Of a DNA stretch of 64,000 bases, positions 24,801-35,908 are shown piece by piece. Both the position numbers and the translations under genes were made by a program. Position 1 is the stretch's first letter. The number at the start of each line of letters is the position of its first letter. A model generated the notes under the pieces. The model searched no databases. It was not told where the DNA came from and saw only the letters and a list, made by a program, of their open reading frames with translations. Origin of the DNA: Pelobates cultripes (Eukaryota > Chordata > Amphibia > Anura > Pelobatidae); NCBI GenBank assembly GCA_933207985.1, contig OW240918.1, forward strand, positions 18,482,878-18,546,877, given 5' to 3'.

Positions 24801-25596
24801 ATGTGTATATTTAAATAATCTTTTAGCATAATTATGTGATTTTATTAATTAAAATTTGATTGACATGCCTGACAACCCAAAATTTAATTCGCAAGCACTA
24901 TATCTAACCCTGTAACTTTCCAAGACACCATAAAACCTGTAAATGGGAGGGAGGGGGCTACTGTTCTACTAGGAAGACTTCATTAAACACAAATATTAGT
25001 GTTACAAAACAGTAAAATGTATTAGTGAGTTGATAATATTGTCAGTGAAAGTTAAATTTTTTGCATTTTTCACACACAAATGGCACTTACACTGACGATT
25101 TAATTGTTGTAATTAGTGATGTCCCGAACGGTTCGCTGGCGAATAGTTCCTGGCGAACATCGCTTGTTCGTGTTCGCCCCGGATGGCGAACATATGCGCT
25201 GTTCGGTCCGCCCCCTATTTGTCATCATTGAGTAAACTTTGACCCTGTACCTCACAGACAGCAGACACATTCCAGCCAATCAGCAGCAGACCCTCCCTCC
25301 CAGACCCTCCCACCTCCTGGACAGCATCCATTTTACATTCAGTGTGAAGCTGCATTCTTAGTGAGAGGAGGGACAGTGTAGCTGCTGCTGATTTGATAGG
25401 GAAATTGATAGCTAGGCTAGTGTATTCAGTGTCCACTACAGTCCTGAAGGACTCGTCTGATCTCTGCTGTAAGGACATCACCCCAAAAAGCCCTTTTTAG
25501 GGCTAGAACATCAGTCTGCTTTTTTTTCTGTGTAATGTAATTGCAGTTGCCTGCCTGCCAGCCTGTGTGTCAGGCTCACAGCATATACTGTGCCCA

Positions 25597-27520
25597 CTTG
25601 CCCAGTGCCACCACTCACTCACTGGTGTCACAATAGCTTGCATTTAAAAAAAAACAATACTATTTTGACTGTAATATAATAGCAGTCAGTTTCCTTCACG
25701 AGTGTGCGTTTCAGGGCCTGCCCAGTGCCACCACTCACTCACTGGTGTCACAATAGCTTGCATTTAAAAAAAACAAAAAACTTTTTTGACTGTAATATAA
25801 TAGCAGTCAGTTTCCTTCACGAGTGTGCGTTTCAGGGCCTGCCCAGTGCCACCACTCACTCATTGGTGTCCCAATAGCTTGCATTTAAAAAAAACTAAAC
25901 TTTTTGGACTGTAATATAATAGCAGTCAGTTTCCTTCACGAGTGTGCGTTTCAGGGCCTGACCAGTGCCACCACTCACTCACTGGTGTCACAATAGCTTG
26001 CATTTAAAAAAAAACATAAATCTTTTTTGACTGTGATATAATAGCAGTCAGTTTCCTTCACGAGTGTGCGTTTCAGGGGCTGCCCAGTGCCACCACTCAC
26101 TCACTGGTGTCACAATAGCTTGCATTTAAAAAAAAAAAAACTTTTTTGACTGTAATATAATAGCAGTCAGTTTCCTTCACGAGTGTGTGTTTCAGGGCCT
26201 GCCCAGTGCCACCACTCACTCACTGGTGTCCCAATAGCTTGCATTTAAAAAACAAAACTTTTTGACTGTAATATAATAGCAGTCAGTTTCCTTCACGAGT
26301 GTGCGTTTCAGGGCCTGCCCAGTGCCACCACTCACTCACTGGTGTCACAATAGCTTGCATTTAAAAAAAAATAAACTTTTTTGACTGTAATATAATAGCA
26401 GTCAGTTTCCTTCACAAGTGTGCGTTTCAGGGCCTGCCCAGTGCCACCACTCACTCACTGGTGTCACAATAGCTTGCATTTAAAAAAAAAACAAAAAACT
26501 TTTTGACTGTAATATAATAGCAGTCAGTTTCCTTCACGAGTGTGCGTTTCAGGGCCTACCCAGTGCCACCACTCACTCATTGGTGTCCCAATAGCTTGCA
26601 TTTAAAAAAAACAAAACTTTTTTGACTGTAATATAATAGCAGTCAGTTTCCTTCACGAGTGTGCGTTTCAGGGCCTGCCCAGTGCCACCACTCACTCACT
26701 GGTGTCACAATAGCTTGCATTTAAAAAAAAACAAAAAAACTTTTTTGACTGTAATATAATAGCAGTCAGTTTCCTTCACAAGTGTGCGTTTCAGGGCCTG
26801 CCCAGTGCCACCACTCACTCACTGGTGTCCCAATAGCTTGCATTTAAAAAAAACAAAAAACTTTTTTGACTGTAATATAATAGCAGTCAGTTTCCTTCAC
26901 GAGTGTGCGTTTCAGGGCCTACCCAGTGCCACCACTCACTCATTGGTGTCCCAATAGCTTGCATTTAAAAAACAAACAAAACTTTTTTGACTGTAATATA
27001 ATAGCAGTCAGTTTCCTTCACGAGTGTGCGTTTCAGGGCCTGCCCAGTGCCACCACTCACTCACTGGTGTCACAATAGCTTGCATTTTAAAAAAACATAA
27101 ATCTTTTTTGACTGTAATATAATAGCAGTCAGTTTCCTTCATGAGTGTGCGTTTCAGGGCCTGCCCAGTGCCACCACTCACTCACTGGTGTCACAATAGC
27201 TTGCATTTAAAAAAACAAAAAACTTTTTGACTGTAATATAATAGCAGTCAGTTTCCTTCACGAGTATGCGTTTCAGGGCCTGCCCAGTGCCACCACTCAC
27301 TCACTGGTGTCCCAATAGTTTGCATTTAAAAAAAACAAAACTTTTTGGACTGTAATATAATAGCAGTCAGTTTCCTTCACGAGTGTGCGTTTCAGGGCCT
27401 GCCCAGTGCCACCACTCACTCACTGGTGTCACAATAGCTTGCATTTAAAAAAAACAAAACTTTTTGGACTGTAATATAATAGCAGTCAGTTTCCTTCACG
27501 CCTGTGCGTTTCAGGGCCTG
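25597..27520. repeat. 16-copy tandem array, unit about 120 bp
   Basis: Each unit runs CCCAGTGCCACCACTCACTC, GGTGTCACAATAGCTTGC, a variable A-run, TTTTTTGACTGTAATATAAT, then CAGTCAGTTTCCTTCACGAG and GTGCGTTTCAGGGCCT. Unit length varies from about 116 to 125 bp, mostly through the A-run. A diverged 17th unit (27521-27640) and partial 18th (27641-27730) continue into the transposase leader, showing that the array grew from a sequence that is single-copy at its right edge. Confidence 0.95.
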
Positions 27521-27747
27521 CCAGGGCACAGTGTCACACCAGTGCAACTCATATCTGGTGTAACAGTAGTGTACATTTAAAAAAAATATATTTTTTTGAC
27601 TGTAATAGATTGAATAGCAGTTAGTTGTCTGCAAGCGTGTGTGTCAGGCCTACAGCGTCTACTCTGCCAACTTCTGCCACTACACAGTGCCACTCATATC
27701 TATTGTCACAGTAGCTTGCACGCATAGTACCACTAATCGAAAAAAAA

Positions 27748-30455
27748 ATGACAGGCAGAGGCAGGCCACCCCGCAGGGGCCGTCGTGGTCGTGGTGCTGT
27801 CATTCCCTTTGGCCCTGAACTCGAAAAGTTCTGAGGACATAGTTGACTGGCTAACACAGGACACCCAATCTTCTACAGCTTCCGCTCGGAACCTTGAAGC
27901 ACCATCCTCCTCCAGCTTAGCTTCAGGCACCTCTCAAGTTACCACTTGCCCACCTGCCACCACCACCAACACTAGCACCACAGCAGCTTCACTTGGTATG
28001 TCAGAGGAGTTATTTACACATCAGTTGGAAGAAATGAGTGATGCACAACCATTATTGCCAGAGGATGTAGATATGTCTCAGTCAGGCAGCATTACATACA
28101 TGGACATACGGTGTGATGATGATGATGTTGTACCCGCTGCTGCTTCCATTGCTGAGTTGTCAGATACAAGTGAAGCAGTTGATGATGACGATGCGTCCGT
28201 GGATGTCACGTGGGTGCCCGCTAGAAGAGAAGAAGAACAGAGGGAAAGTTCAGATGGGGAGACAGAGAGGAGGAGGAGACGAGTTGGAAGCAAGGGGAGG
28301 TCGTCGCAAGGAGCTAGTGGCACAGTCAGACAGCATGCATCGGGTCCACCCTCAGACAGCACGCCAATCAACGCATGCTGTTGCCACCACCAGAATGCCG
28401 TCATTGCAGAGCTCAGCAGTGTGGCATTTTTTTTGTGTGTTTGCCTCTGACAACAGCGATGCCATTTGCAACCTGTGCCAAAAGAAAGTGAGTCATGGGA
28501 AGTCCAACACCCACCTAGGTACAACTGCTTTGCGAAGGCACATGATCGCACATCACAAACGCCTATGGGATCAACACATGAGTACAAGCAGCACACAAAC
28601 TCAAAGCCGCCATCCTCCTCCTGGTCCAGCATCTTCAGCCACGTTAACCACTGCTGTCCTCCTTGCCCCCTCTCAACCATCCGCTCCTCCGTCTCTCTCC
28701 TTGAGCAGTTCCTACTCATCTGCCCACAGTCAGGTGTCTGTCAAGGACATGTTTGAGCGTAAGAAGCCAATGTCACAAAGTCACCCCCTTGCCTGGCGTC
28801 TGACAGCTGGCTTGACTGAACTCTTAGCCTGCCAGCTTTTACCATACAAGCTGGTGGAGTCTGAGGCATTCAAAAAATTTGTAGCTATTGGGACATCGCA
28901 GTGGAAGGTACCCGGCCGAAATTTCTTTGCACAAAAGGCAATCCCCAAAATGTACTCGATTGTGCAAAAGGAAGTAATGGCATGTCTGGCACACAGTGTT
29001 GGGGCACGGGTCCATCTGACCACTGATACCTGGTCTGCAAAGCATGGTCAGGGCAGGTATATCACCTACACTGCGCATTGGGTAAACCTGCTGACGGCTG
29101 CCAAGCATGGAATGCGTGGCTCTGCAGAGGAGTTGGTGACACCACCATGACTTGCAGGCAGGCCTGCTGCCACCTCCTCTACTCCTCCTACTCCATCCTC
29201 TTCCATAACCTCCTCAGTTGAGTCCTTTTCTGCTGCTGCATCTTGCTCCACATCAACGGCACCCCCCCAACTCCCCAGCTACTATTCCACATCCCAGATA
29301 CGGCAGTGTCACGCCGTCTTGGGGTTGACTTGCCTGAAAGTAGAGAGTCACACCGGACCAGCACTCCTGTCCGCCCTGAATGCACAGGTGGATCAGTGGC
29401 TGACTCCGCACCAACTGGAGATCGGCAAAGTGGTTTGTGACAACGGAAGAAATTTGTTGGCGGCATTGCATTTGGGCAAGTTGAATTCACGTTGGAATTC
29501 AACACTCCTAATGTTCGACCGTCTGCTCCAACAAGAAAAAGATGAGCGTGAAGAGGAAGAGTTGTGGTCACCATCACCATCAGAAACAGCCTTACCAGCA
29601 TTGCTTGCTGGACGTGCGGCAACGCTGGAAGAGGATTGTGAGGAAGAGGAGTCAGAGGAGGAATGTGGCTTTGAGGAGGAGCAGGAAGACCAACCACAAC
29701 AGGCATCCCAGGGTGCTCGTTGTCACCTATCTTGTACCCATGGTGTTGTGCGTGGCTGGGGGGAAGAACATACCTTCAGAGAGATCACTGAGGACGAGGA
29801 CCAGGACATGAGTAGTTCGGCATCCAACCTTGTGCAAATGGGGTCTTTCATGCTGTCGTGCCTGTTGAGGGACCCTCGTATAAAAAGGCTGAAGGAGAAC
29901 GACCTGTACTGGGTGTCCACGCTACTAGACCCCCGGTATAAGCAGAAAGTGGCGGAAATGTTACCGAATTACAACAAGTATGAAAGGATGCAGCATTTGC
30001 AAAATAAATTGAAAAGTATGCTTTACACAGCGTATAAGGGTGATGTCACAGCACAACGGGAATCTAACAGGGGGAGAGGTGGAAGTCATCCTCCTCCTCC
30101 CATGACCACGCCGGCAAGAACAGGACGCTTTACGTGTTGTTGATGGAGGACATGCAGAGCTTTTTAAATCATATGCATCACCACAGCCCTTCGGGGTCCA
30201 CCCACAGAGAATGACTCGACCGACAGGTAGCAGACTACCTCGCCTTAACTGCAGATATCAACACTCTGAGGAGCGATGAACCCATTGACTACTGGGTGTG
30301 CAGGCTTGACCTGTGGCCTGAGCTATCCCAATTTGCGATAGAACTTCTGGCCTGCCCCGCTTCAAGTGTCCTGTCAGAAAGGACCTTCAGTGCAGCAGGA
30401 GGTATTGTCACTGAGAAGAGAAGTCGCCTAGGTCAAAAAAGTCTAGATTAACCCA
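27748..30455 (+). pseudogene. hAT transposase with BED zinc finger, frameshifted and internally deleted
   Basis: It starts at the ATG at 27748 with a basic AT-hook-like N-terminus (GRGRPPRRGRRGRG). The first frame stops at about 27833, and the protein continues in another frame (EDIVDWLTQDTQS) to about 28450. A third frame carries the BED finger near 28430-28570 (W, CNLC, then H-x5-H: CQKKVSHGK, LRRHMIAHHK), then the RNase H-like N-terminal part (PLAWRLTAGLTELLA, TTDTWSAKHGQGRYITYTAHW) to a stop at 29150. Later pieces include VVCDNGRNLLAAL, SRWNSTLLMFDRLL, an acidic stretch, DLYWVSTLLDPRYK and the hAT dimerisation motif (ELLACPASSVLSERTFSAAG). The usual AHTLN-type block between NGRN and RWNST is absent, so a deletion as well as frameshifts has destroyed it. 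Confidence 0.88.
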
Positions 30456-30550
30456 CCTTTATTAAGATGAATGAGGGATGGATCCCAAAGGGACTGACAG
30501 TGGGCGATACATTCGACTAAAAAAGGCCTGATGAGGGGGGCGTAACAGGG

Positions 30551-30922
30551 TGTCGCGGCTGCCGGCCCGCCGCATGATATTTAAATCCCTAGCTCACCCC
30601 AGTACCTTGCCCTGTCATGGTTTCCTGTTCCTGGTTTCCTGAGAGTGCTTTATCATTGTGAATCTGATTTCCTGGTATCCTGATCTTGGCTTTTCCCTGG
30701 TTATTCTGAATTCTGGTTTCCCTGACTTGGCTTGTGTAAACGGTATTGTGTATTTTCTGGCTTCCTTGACCTCGGCTTTCCCTTTGACCATTCTCTGTCT
30801 CTAGCGTATTAGTCCAGCCATTCTAAGGTCCGGTTTACGCTCTGTCCTTTTATTTTCCTTTTCTTGCCTATGTATATGTTTACATAGTTTCTGCGTGCTG
30901 GACCACACTAGTAGTCGTGACA
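30551..30922 (+). mobile_element. Probable solo LTR (372 bp) inside the hAT
   Basis: The segment begins TGTCGCGG and ends CGTGACA, giving the short inverted TG...CA ends typical of LTRs. It splits a hAT sequence whose uninterrupted form is preserved at about 31091-31137 (GTAACAGGG before the insert, GGGATTAAACTGAT after it). AGGG and TGGG flank it, a possible 4-bp target duplication with one mismatch. It shares CTTGGCTTGT, TATTTTCTGG and AGCCATTCTAAGGTCC-like blocks with 33990-34366. Retrotransposon class is not shown; Ty3-type is a guess. Confidence 0.6.
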
Positions 30923-30925
30923 TTG

Positions 30926-31137
30926 GGATTAAACTGATAAGAATAGCACTACTTAACACACCACTCCTATCTGGTGGCACATTAGATTGCACGCGCAGTG
31001 CCCCAAATTTGAAGAAGGAGGACCGACCAAGCATCTTTTTCCATCTCCCAGTTCCTAAAATCGATGCCATATACACGTCCCCTGACAGGGGACATAACAG
31101 GGATTAAACTGATAGGAATAGTACTACTTAGCACACC
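30926..31137. repeat. Direct repeat of 37 bp flanking a hAT segment
   Basis: GGATTAAACTGATARGAATA continuing to CACACC occurs at 30926-30962 and 31101-31137 with three differences. It indicates duplication within the hAT 3' part and supplies the empty-site comparison for the LTR. Confidence 0.85.
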
Positions 31138-31140
31138 TTA

Positions 31141-31380
31141 TAATAATGCAGAGAGAGGCAACGCAGAAAGAGGAGTCTGAAGAAGAGGAGACAGAGGAGG
31201 AAGGTGGCTTTGAGTAGGTGGAAGACCAAACACAGCAGGCGTCCCAGGGGGCTTGTTGTCACCTTTTGGGGACCCATGGTGTTGTACGTGGCTGGGTGGA
31301 GGAAGAGACCTTCAATGACATCAGTGAGGACAAAGAACGGGACATGGCTAGCTTGGTATCCAACCTTGTGCAAATAGGGA
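31141..31380 (+). pseudogene. Second, diverged copy of hAT acidic coding segment
   Basis: This stretch repeats 29640-29845 of the same element: GAGTCTGAAGAAGAGGAG, GGCTTTGAGTAGGTGGAAGA, CCCATGGTGTTGTACGTGG, GACCTTCAATGACATCAGTG, TCCAACCTTGTGCAAATAGG. The protein version is QQASQGACCHLL, HGVVRGWVEE, SNLVQIGSL against QQASQGARCHLS, HGVVRGWGEE, SNLVQMGSF. Differences are frequent, so it is not a recent duplication. The element may be a chimera of two related hAT copies. Confidence 0.8.
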
Positions 31381-31950
31381 GTTTGCGGTTGTGCAAATGG
31401 ACTGTTTGCGGTTGTTTGCGGTGCGTTAAATGGGGAGTTTGGTCTGTCACTGTGAAGCAGGCGTAACCCTTATACTACCTGATTGATACAACATCATATC
31501 TGATGTTTTAAAGCACGTTATTCCAAATAATTTAGGAATGTTAGGTGATTTATGCCCTTTATGGATTAAAACCAGACTCTGCATCAACTATGTAATTTTC
31601 CATGGGAGTTTTGCCATGGATCCCCCTCCGGCACGCCACAGTCCAGGTGTTAGTCCTCTTGAAACAACTTTTCCATCACTATTGTGGCCAGAAAGAGTCC
31701 CTGTGGGTTTTAAAATTTGCCTGCCTATTGAAGTCTATGACAGTTTGCCTGGTTCGCCGGTTCGCGAACATTTGCGGAAGTTCGCCGTTTGCGAACCGAA
31801 AATGTTATGTTCGTGACATCACTAGTTGTAATACGTTTTACTGTTTTGAAACACTAATATTTGTGTTCAGCCAAGTCTCCCAAGTATAACAGTACCCCTC
31901 ATGTACAGGTGTTTTAAAAAGTTACAGAGTCAAATATAAGGCTTGCGTTT

Positions 31951-32344
31951 CAGTTTTTTTACATTGAAATTCGCCAGATTGGTTACGTTGCCTTTGAGAC
32001 CGTATGGTAGCCCAGGAATAAAAAATACCCCCATGATGGCATACCATTTGCAATAGTAGACAACCCAAGGTATTGCAAATGAGGTATGTCCAGTCTTTTT
32101 TAGTAGCCACACAAACACTGGCCAAAATTGACGTTCAGATTAGTTTTTTGCTTTAACACTAACTTTGGCCAGTGTTTGTGACCGAGTGGCTACTAAAAAG
32201 ACTGGACATACCCCATTTGCAATACCTTGGGTTCTCTACTATTGCAAATGGTATGCCATCATGGGGGTATTTTTTATTCCTGGGCTACCATACGGTCTCA
32301 AAGGCAACGTAACCAATCTGGCGAATTTCAATGTGAAAAAACTG
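31951..32344. repeat. Long palindrome, arms about 180 bp
   Basis: The left arm (31951-32128) and right arm (32161-32344) are inverted copies running from CAGTTTTTTTACATTGAAAT to ACACTGGCCAAA, with a few substitutions and one small indel (CGGT near 32182). The spacer is about 32 bp. The left arm continues the host element that the hAT inserted into; the right arm is its inverted copy. Confidence 0.9.
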
Positions 32345-32470
32345 CTGTCCAGGAGGTGGGAGGGTCTGGGAGGGAGGGTCTGCTGGAGATTGGCCGGGAT
32401 GTGTCAGCTGACCGGAGCTCGCCGCGAACGGTTAGTGGCGAACCGTGGCGAGCCGTTCGCAGGAAGTTCG
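32343..32470 (-). mobile_element. Inverted fragment of hAT 5' subterminal region
   Basis: Read on the minus strand, CCAGCAGACCCTCCCTCCCA and GACCCTCCCACCTCCTGGAC repeat the hAT leader at about 25270-25325. Further out are CGAAC/GTTCG clusters like those at 25125-25205. It directly abuts the right arm of the palindrome and lies in the opposite orientation to the main hAT. Confidence 0.8.
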
Positions 32471-33989
32471 CAAACGGTTCGCTTTGTTTTGATCACAACA
32501 AGTACATTTGGCTCTGTCCTTAAGGGGTTAAACATATAGAATAATATGCATGAATACTATCAATGTAGATATGTTTTATGTCCATAACATAGAGCTTATT
32601 GTTTATATTCCTTATTTTTTAAAAATCTTATTTTAATACAAGTTGCTGAAAAACATCCAATAGGATCTCATTTATTTTATGTGTTTCAAGTCGCCTAAAA
32701 CACAGCAGCCACAACAAATTATGTATGCTTTTTAAAGAACTTCATTAAACTCAAGAGACAAAGTTTACATGCTTTCTCAATTATAAAGCTACAACCACAG
32801 GAAATTACTAAGCAACTTGAGAAAATACAATCAACAAACAAAACAAAGGAATGGTAGACATCAAAGACCATGTCTGCTGAATGAATAAGTATGTTCCTTC
32901 ATTGCATAGCCTCACATTTTAGCAATAAATAGGATGAAAAAATTGATTAAAGCATGCAAGAAGAAATAATATAGTTTACCATGAAAGTTAATTGAGAGTG
33001 AACAAGACAAATTGTTGCGTATAAATTAAATATTATTGTTAGGTAAACTTCTAACGTATACCTATTGCCTTCAAGACAAGGTGTTCGGCAAATTCCATGA
33101 TATCACAATTTTTATATATTTTTTGGTATGAAAAACAGTTACATTTCTCCTTTTGCGCTGTATGCTTGCTGCCAGGTCTAAAGGACAGAACTTAGAACAT
33201 GATTGACAGGGCACTAAGATGGAGTGACCCAGTTGCAAGATCAAAGGTGTCTAAATTATGTATTTTTCTCACTACTATATATTTTGTTAAATATAGGGAT
33301 GAATAAACATATTTTTTAAAATTTTGGGAAATGTAATTTTGCTCACAATAACTGCATACTCAACATACAGTAAAGTGATATTTTTTGTCAATGTTTGATA
33401 AAGAAAAGAAATGAGCAAGATTTTATATGACAGCATTTTTACAGCACTTTACTTTTTTTACAGCACTTTTTTTTTACATCACTGTATTGTCAATAGCACT
33501 AGGCTCATTTCTGATGCTCTATCTTTATCCATTGGGTCTATAGTTTGGAAGGTATAAATGGAGTAGGTTAATGCAACGGAGGTTGGTCATCATCTCATAG
33601 TTTACTTTTTTGTGGATAAAAGGATCCTATTGGCCTATGTGTATATAATAAGACCACAGACGGGCACTTTACTTAATTGGAGCAAAACTTACCCAATCCA
33701 CGAGCCAGTGATGCTCCTCTCGTCGGGCTGCGCAAACTGAATGCTACACACAGCAGCGCTGCAAGCTCAGGTCGCACAGGAACAGGAAATCATTGCATAC
33801 TTACAATTCGGTCCAGTGAACACCTCCCTCTTCTGGTTCGCACGGCTTGAAATCCAAACAGCCATGTTTGCCCTCTAATATCTTAGACACTGCCTGTTTG
33901 AGTGGTGCATCTTTAATTAATTCAAGTGCTGTGATGTCACCCCCACCCGTAAAGTGACCAAGTCATCCAGGCAACCCCATCTTCAATCA

Positions 33990-34366
33990 TTTTGGGGTCG
34001 CAGAGATGACTTGGACCAATCAGAACAATTGTTAGCCTATATAATGTTAATTTGGGACCTTATTTATTGCCCTATTGTGGTTTCTGCCTTGATCGATAAG
34101 CACCACATTTAGTGCTTACAGTAGGTTTCTCTTAATATTCTGATATTAACATTGGCTTGTATTTGACTTTATGTATTTCTGGAATCCTGACCCGGCTAGT
34201 TTATTTGCTTTCCATATTACTTTAATCCTGACCTTAACTATTACTGACTTGTCTTTATCTCTATTAAGATTAGGTATAGCCACTCTAAGGCCCTGTAATA
34301 TGTCTATATTAGAACCTTTATTTGTGGGATTCATCATTTCCTGTAAGTTGTGGTACGACCCTGTCA
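33990..34366 (+). mobile_element. LTR-like repeat related to 30551-30922
   Basis: TTGGCTTGTATTTGAC, TATTTCTGGAATCCTGACCC and AGCCACTCTAAGGCCCTG correspond in order to blocks in 30730-30840. The 3' end ACGACCCTGTCA resembles the other copy's CGTGACA end. The 5' boundary is uncertain. The open frame at 34171-34401 is probably incidental. Confidence 0.45.
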
Positions 34367-35109
34367 CACCCATGCAAGCCCTCTACTGCATAGGATTTTA
34401 AAGTTCAAAATGACTTGTGTGGAATTGAGACTAATTCCCTGCAACCTTGATTACAATATCTACAATATCTGATGTTAATAACTTATGTGTTAACCTATAT
34501 CTTGTCCCTACTCTACAAGTTTTGTTTATTAATTATGCAAATAAATAAATAAATATGAAATATGATTCATTACTTTATTATGGGTTTTATCTTAATCTAA
34601 CTTGCACAAAGGCACTCAACTGTCTTTATGCACAAATAAAAAAATCAGTAAACTAAGCTATTCTTAATATGTGTATGTGTAATATAATGATACTTGTCTT
34701 TTAACCTCCAGTTAGTGTGTCCCATTACATACTGGATACACTGTAGGCCACATAGTAAAATTTGTAAAGTATGGAAATGAATTATTCATGTAGGACAATG
34801 ACAGAGATATTTACATATAGTCTTGATTAAGGTGTACATTTCAATTTGGAAGGGTAGCATTCTGTGTTACAAACAGCTATAATGTAGAAACCATCTCACT
34901 ACATCAGCTAAGGGATTACATAGTGATGCCCCTGAATGTAACATAGTTTTGCAGGTTCTTCCATCCTGATTGTAGATAAGAAACTTCATCAGGAATTTTT
35001 TTTTCAAATTGACCCTAATATGGAAGCCTTAGCACTTCATAGTGTTGAGAGGCAGTATTTGACTACATGCTTCCCACTTACTCTGTGCTTTGGATTGCAG
35101 TAGATGAAG

Positions 35110-35290
35110 TGTGAACGTAACAAAATATTATTTATTTATAAAATATTTTACCAATAAGGATATAGTGAGATTTCGCTTGTTTTCCAGTATGTTCTGGGCC
35201 CACTAATACTGCATTATTACAATAGGGTACAGTATAATATTAAAAAATACAAAATAATATTAATACACAACATATATACAATGATAACAC
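35110..35290. repeat. Dispersed repeat of unknown class
   Basis: TTTATAAAATATTTTACCAA, GTGAGATTTCGCTTGTTTTC and CAGTATGTTCTGGGC form a pattern I associate with a common frog interspersed repeat. There is no second copy in this window to define it. Confidence 0.3.
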
Positions 35291-35828
35291 CTTAGTACCT
35301 GTGTGCTAAATGTGAATGTTGGCAACACTTTACAAAATATACATAAAGCCCCTTTTCTGTATAAGGGACTATTGTGCTTTTGACTTCAAAGAAGAGACCA
35401 AGTGGCATATATTGGTCCTTTCATATATGAGTCAGGGACAAAGTTTTTCTGTTCCACCATTTAACCTCAACCTTCCATAATACTGAGCAAGAAATGTTGA
35501 AAGAGTGGTGGGCTCTTTTATTTTCAGGGAGTCCCACATTATTGGGCCTGCCACAGTTTCCAGGATTTCCTTTTCCTTACCACTAGGCCACCCACTGTAC
35601 ATAGATGCTCATTCATAGTAATTCAGTTTGTTGAACAAAGTGGGTACAGCAGCAGTCACATTGCAGCCTCTTGACTGCCAGATTTAGCTTAGAACCTGGA
35701 ATGAAGTCTATCCCTCAATACATCTAAAGTACCACCATCATCAAAGCAATGTATATAACCTGGGATTAAGGAACATGCCACAAATTATAGAGGTATATTT
35801 ATACAATAATGTCAATTGAAGTGTTCCT

Positions 35829-35908
35829 TTAACCCCTTAAGGACACATGACATGTGTGACATGCCATGACTCCCTTTTATTCCAGAAGTTTGGTCCTTAA
35901 GGGGTTAA
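35829..35908 (+). mobile_element. 80-bp TTAA palindromic mini-element
   Basis: The ends are TTAACCCCTTAAGGAC and GTCCTTAAGGGGTTAA; inside are ACATGACATGTGTGACATG and TTATTCCAGAAGTTTGG. Length including both TTAA sites is exactly 80 bp, the same as the reverse-oriented copy at 58359-58438. The two differ at only a handful of positions. Confidence 0.9.

Larger units (their letters stand above)
25114..31824 (+). mobile_element. hAT-superfamily transposon, 6.7 kb, defective
   Basis: The 16-bp terminal inverted repeats TAGTGATGTCMCGAAC (one mismatch) are flanked by a perfect 8-bp duplication GTTGTAAT (25106-25113 and 31825-31832), the hallmark of hAT transposition. The subterminal regions are rich in CGAAC/GTTCG motifs, the probable transposase binding sites. 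In order, the body holds a leader (25210-25590), a 16-copy tandem array, a broken BED-finger transposase (27748-30455), a probable solo LTR (30551-30922), a short direct repeat, and a second diverged copy of part of the coding region (31141-31380). The coding strand is plus. It is immobile on its own because of the frameshifts and missing transposase centre. Confidence 0.9.
23905..32531. mobile_element. TTAA-bounded composite hosting a nested hAT transposon
   Basis: The left border TTAACCCCTTAA (23905-23916) and right border TTAAGGGGTTAA (32520-32531) are inverted 12-mers. Sequence on both sides of the hAT insertion (24860-25113 and 31833-32340) shares segments with the 7200-7674 repeat, supporting a pre-existing host element interrupted by the hAT. 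That the two borders belong to one insertion is inferred, because this 12-mer is common in this genome. Confidence 0.4.

Noticed and set aside
28078..28719. 213-codon minus-strand open frame
   Set aside because: It is antisense to the hAT transposase and reflects codon bias of the acidic and serine-rich coding strand.
31930..32539. Similar open frames on both strands (for example GLPYGLKGNVTNLANFNVK)
   Set aside because: They are the two arms of the palindrome read in opposite directions, not a gene family.
34171..34401. 76-codon plus-strand frame
   Set aside because: It lies in an LTR-like repeat shared with 30551-30922 and has no domain; the strand-opposite frame overlaps it.
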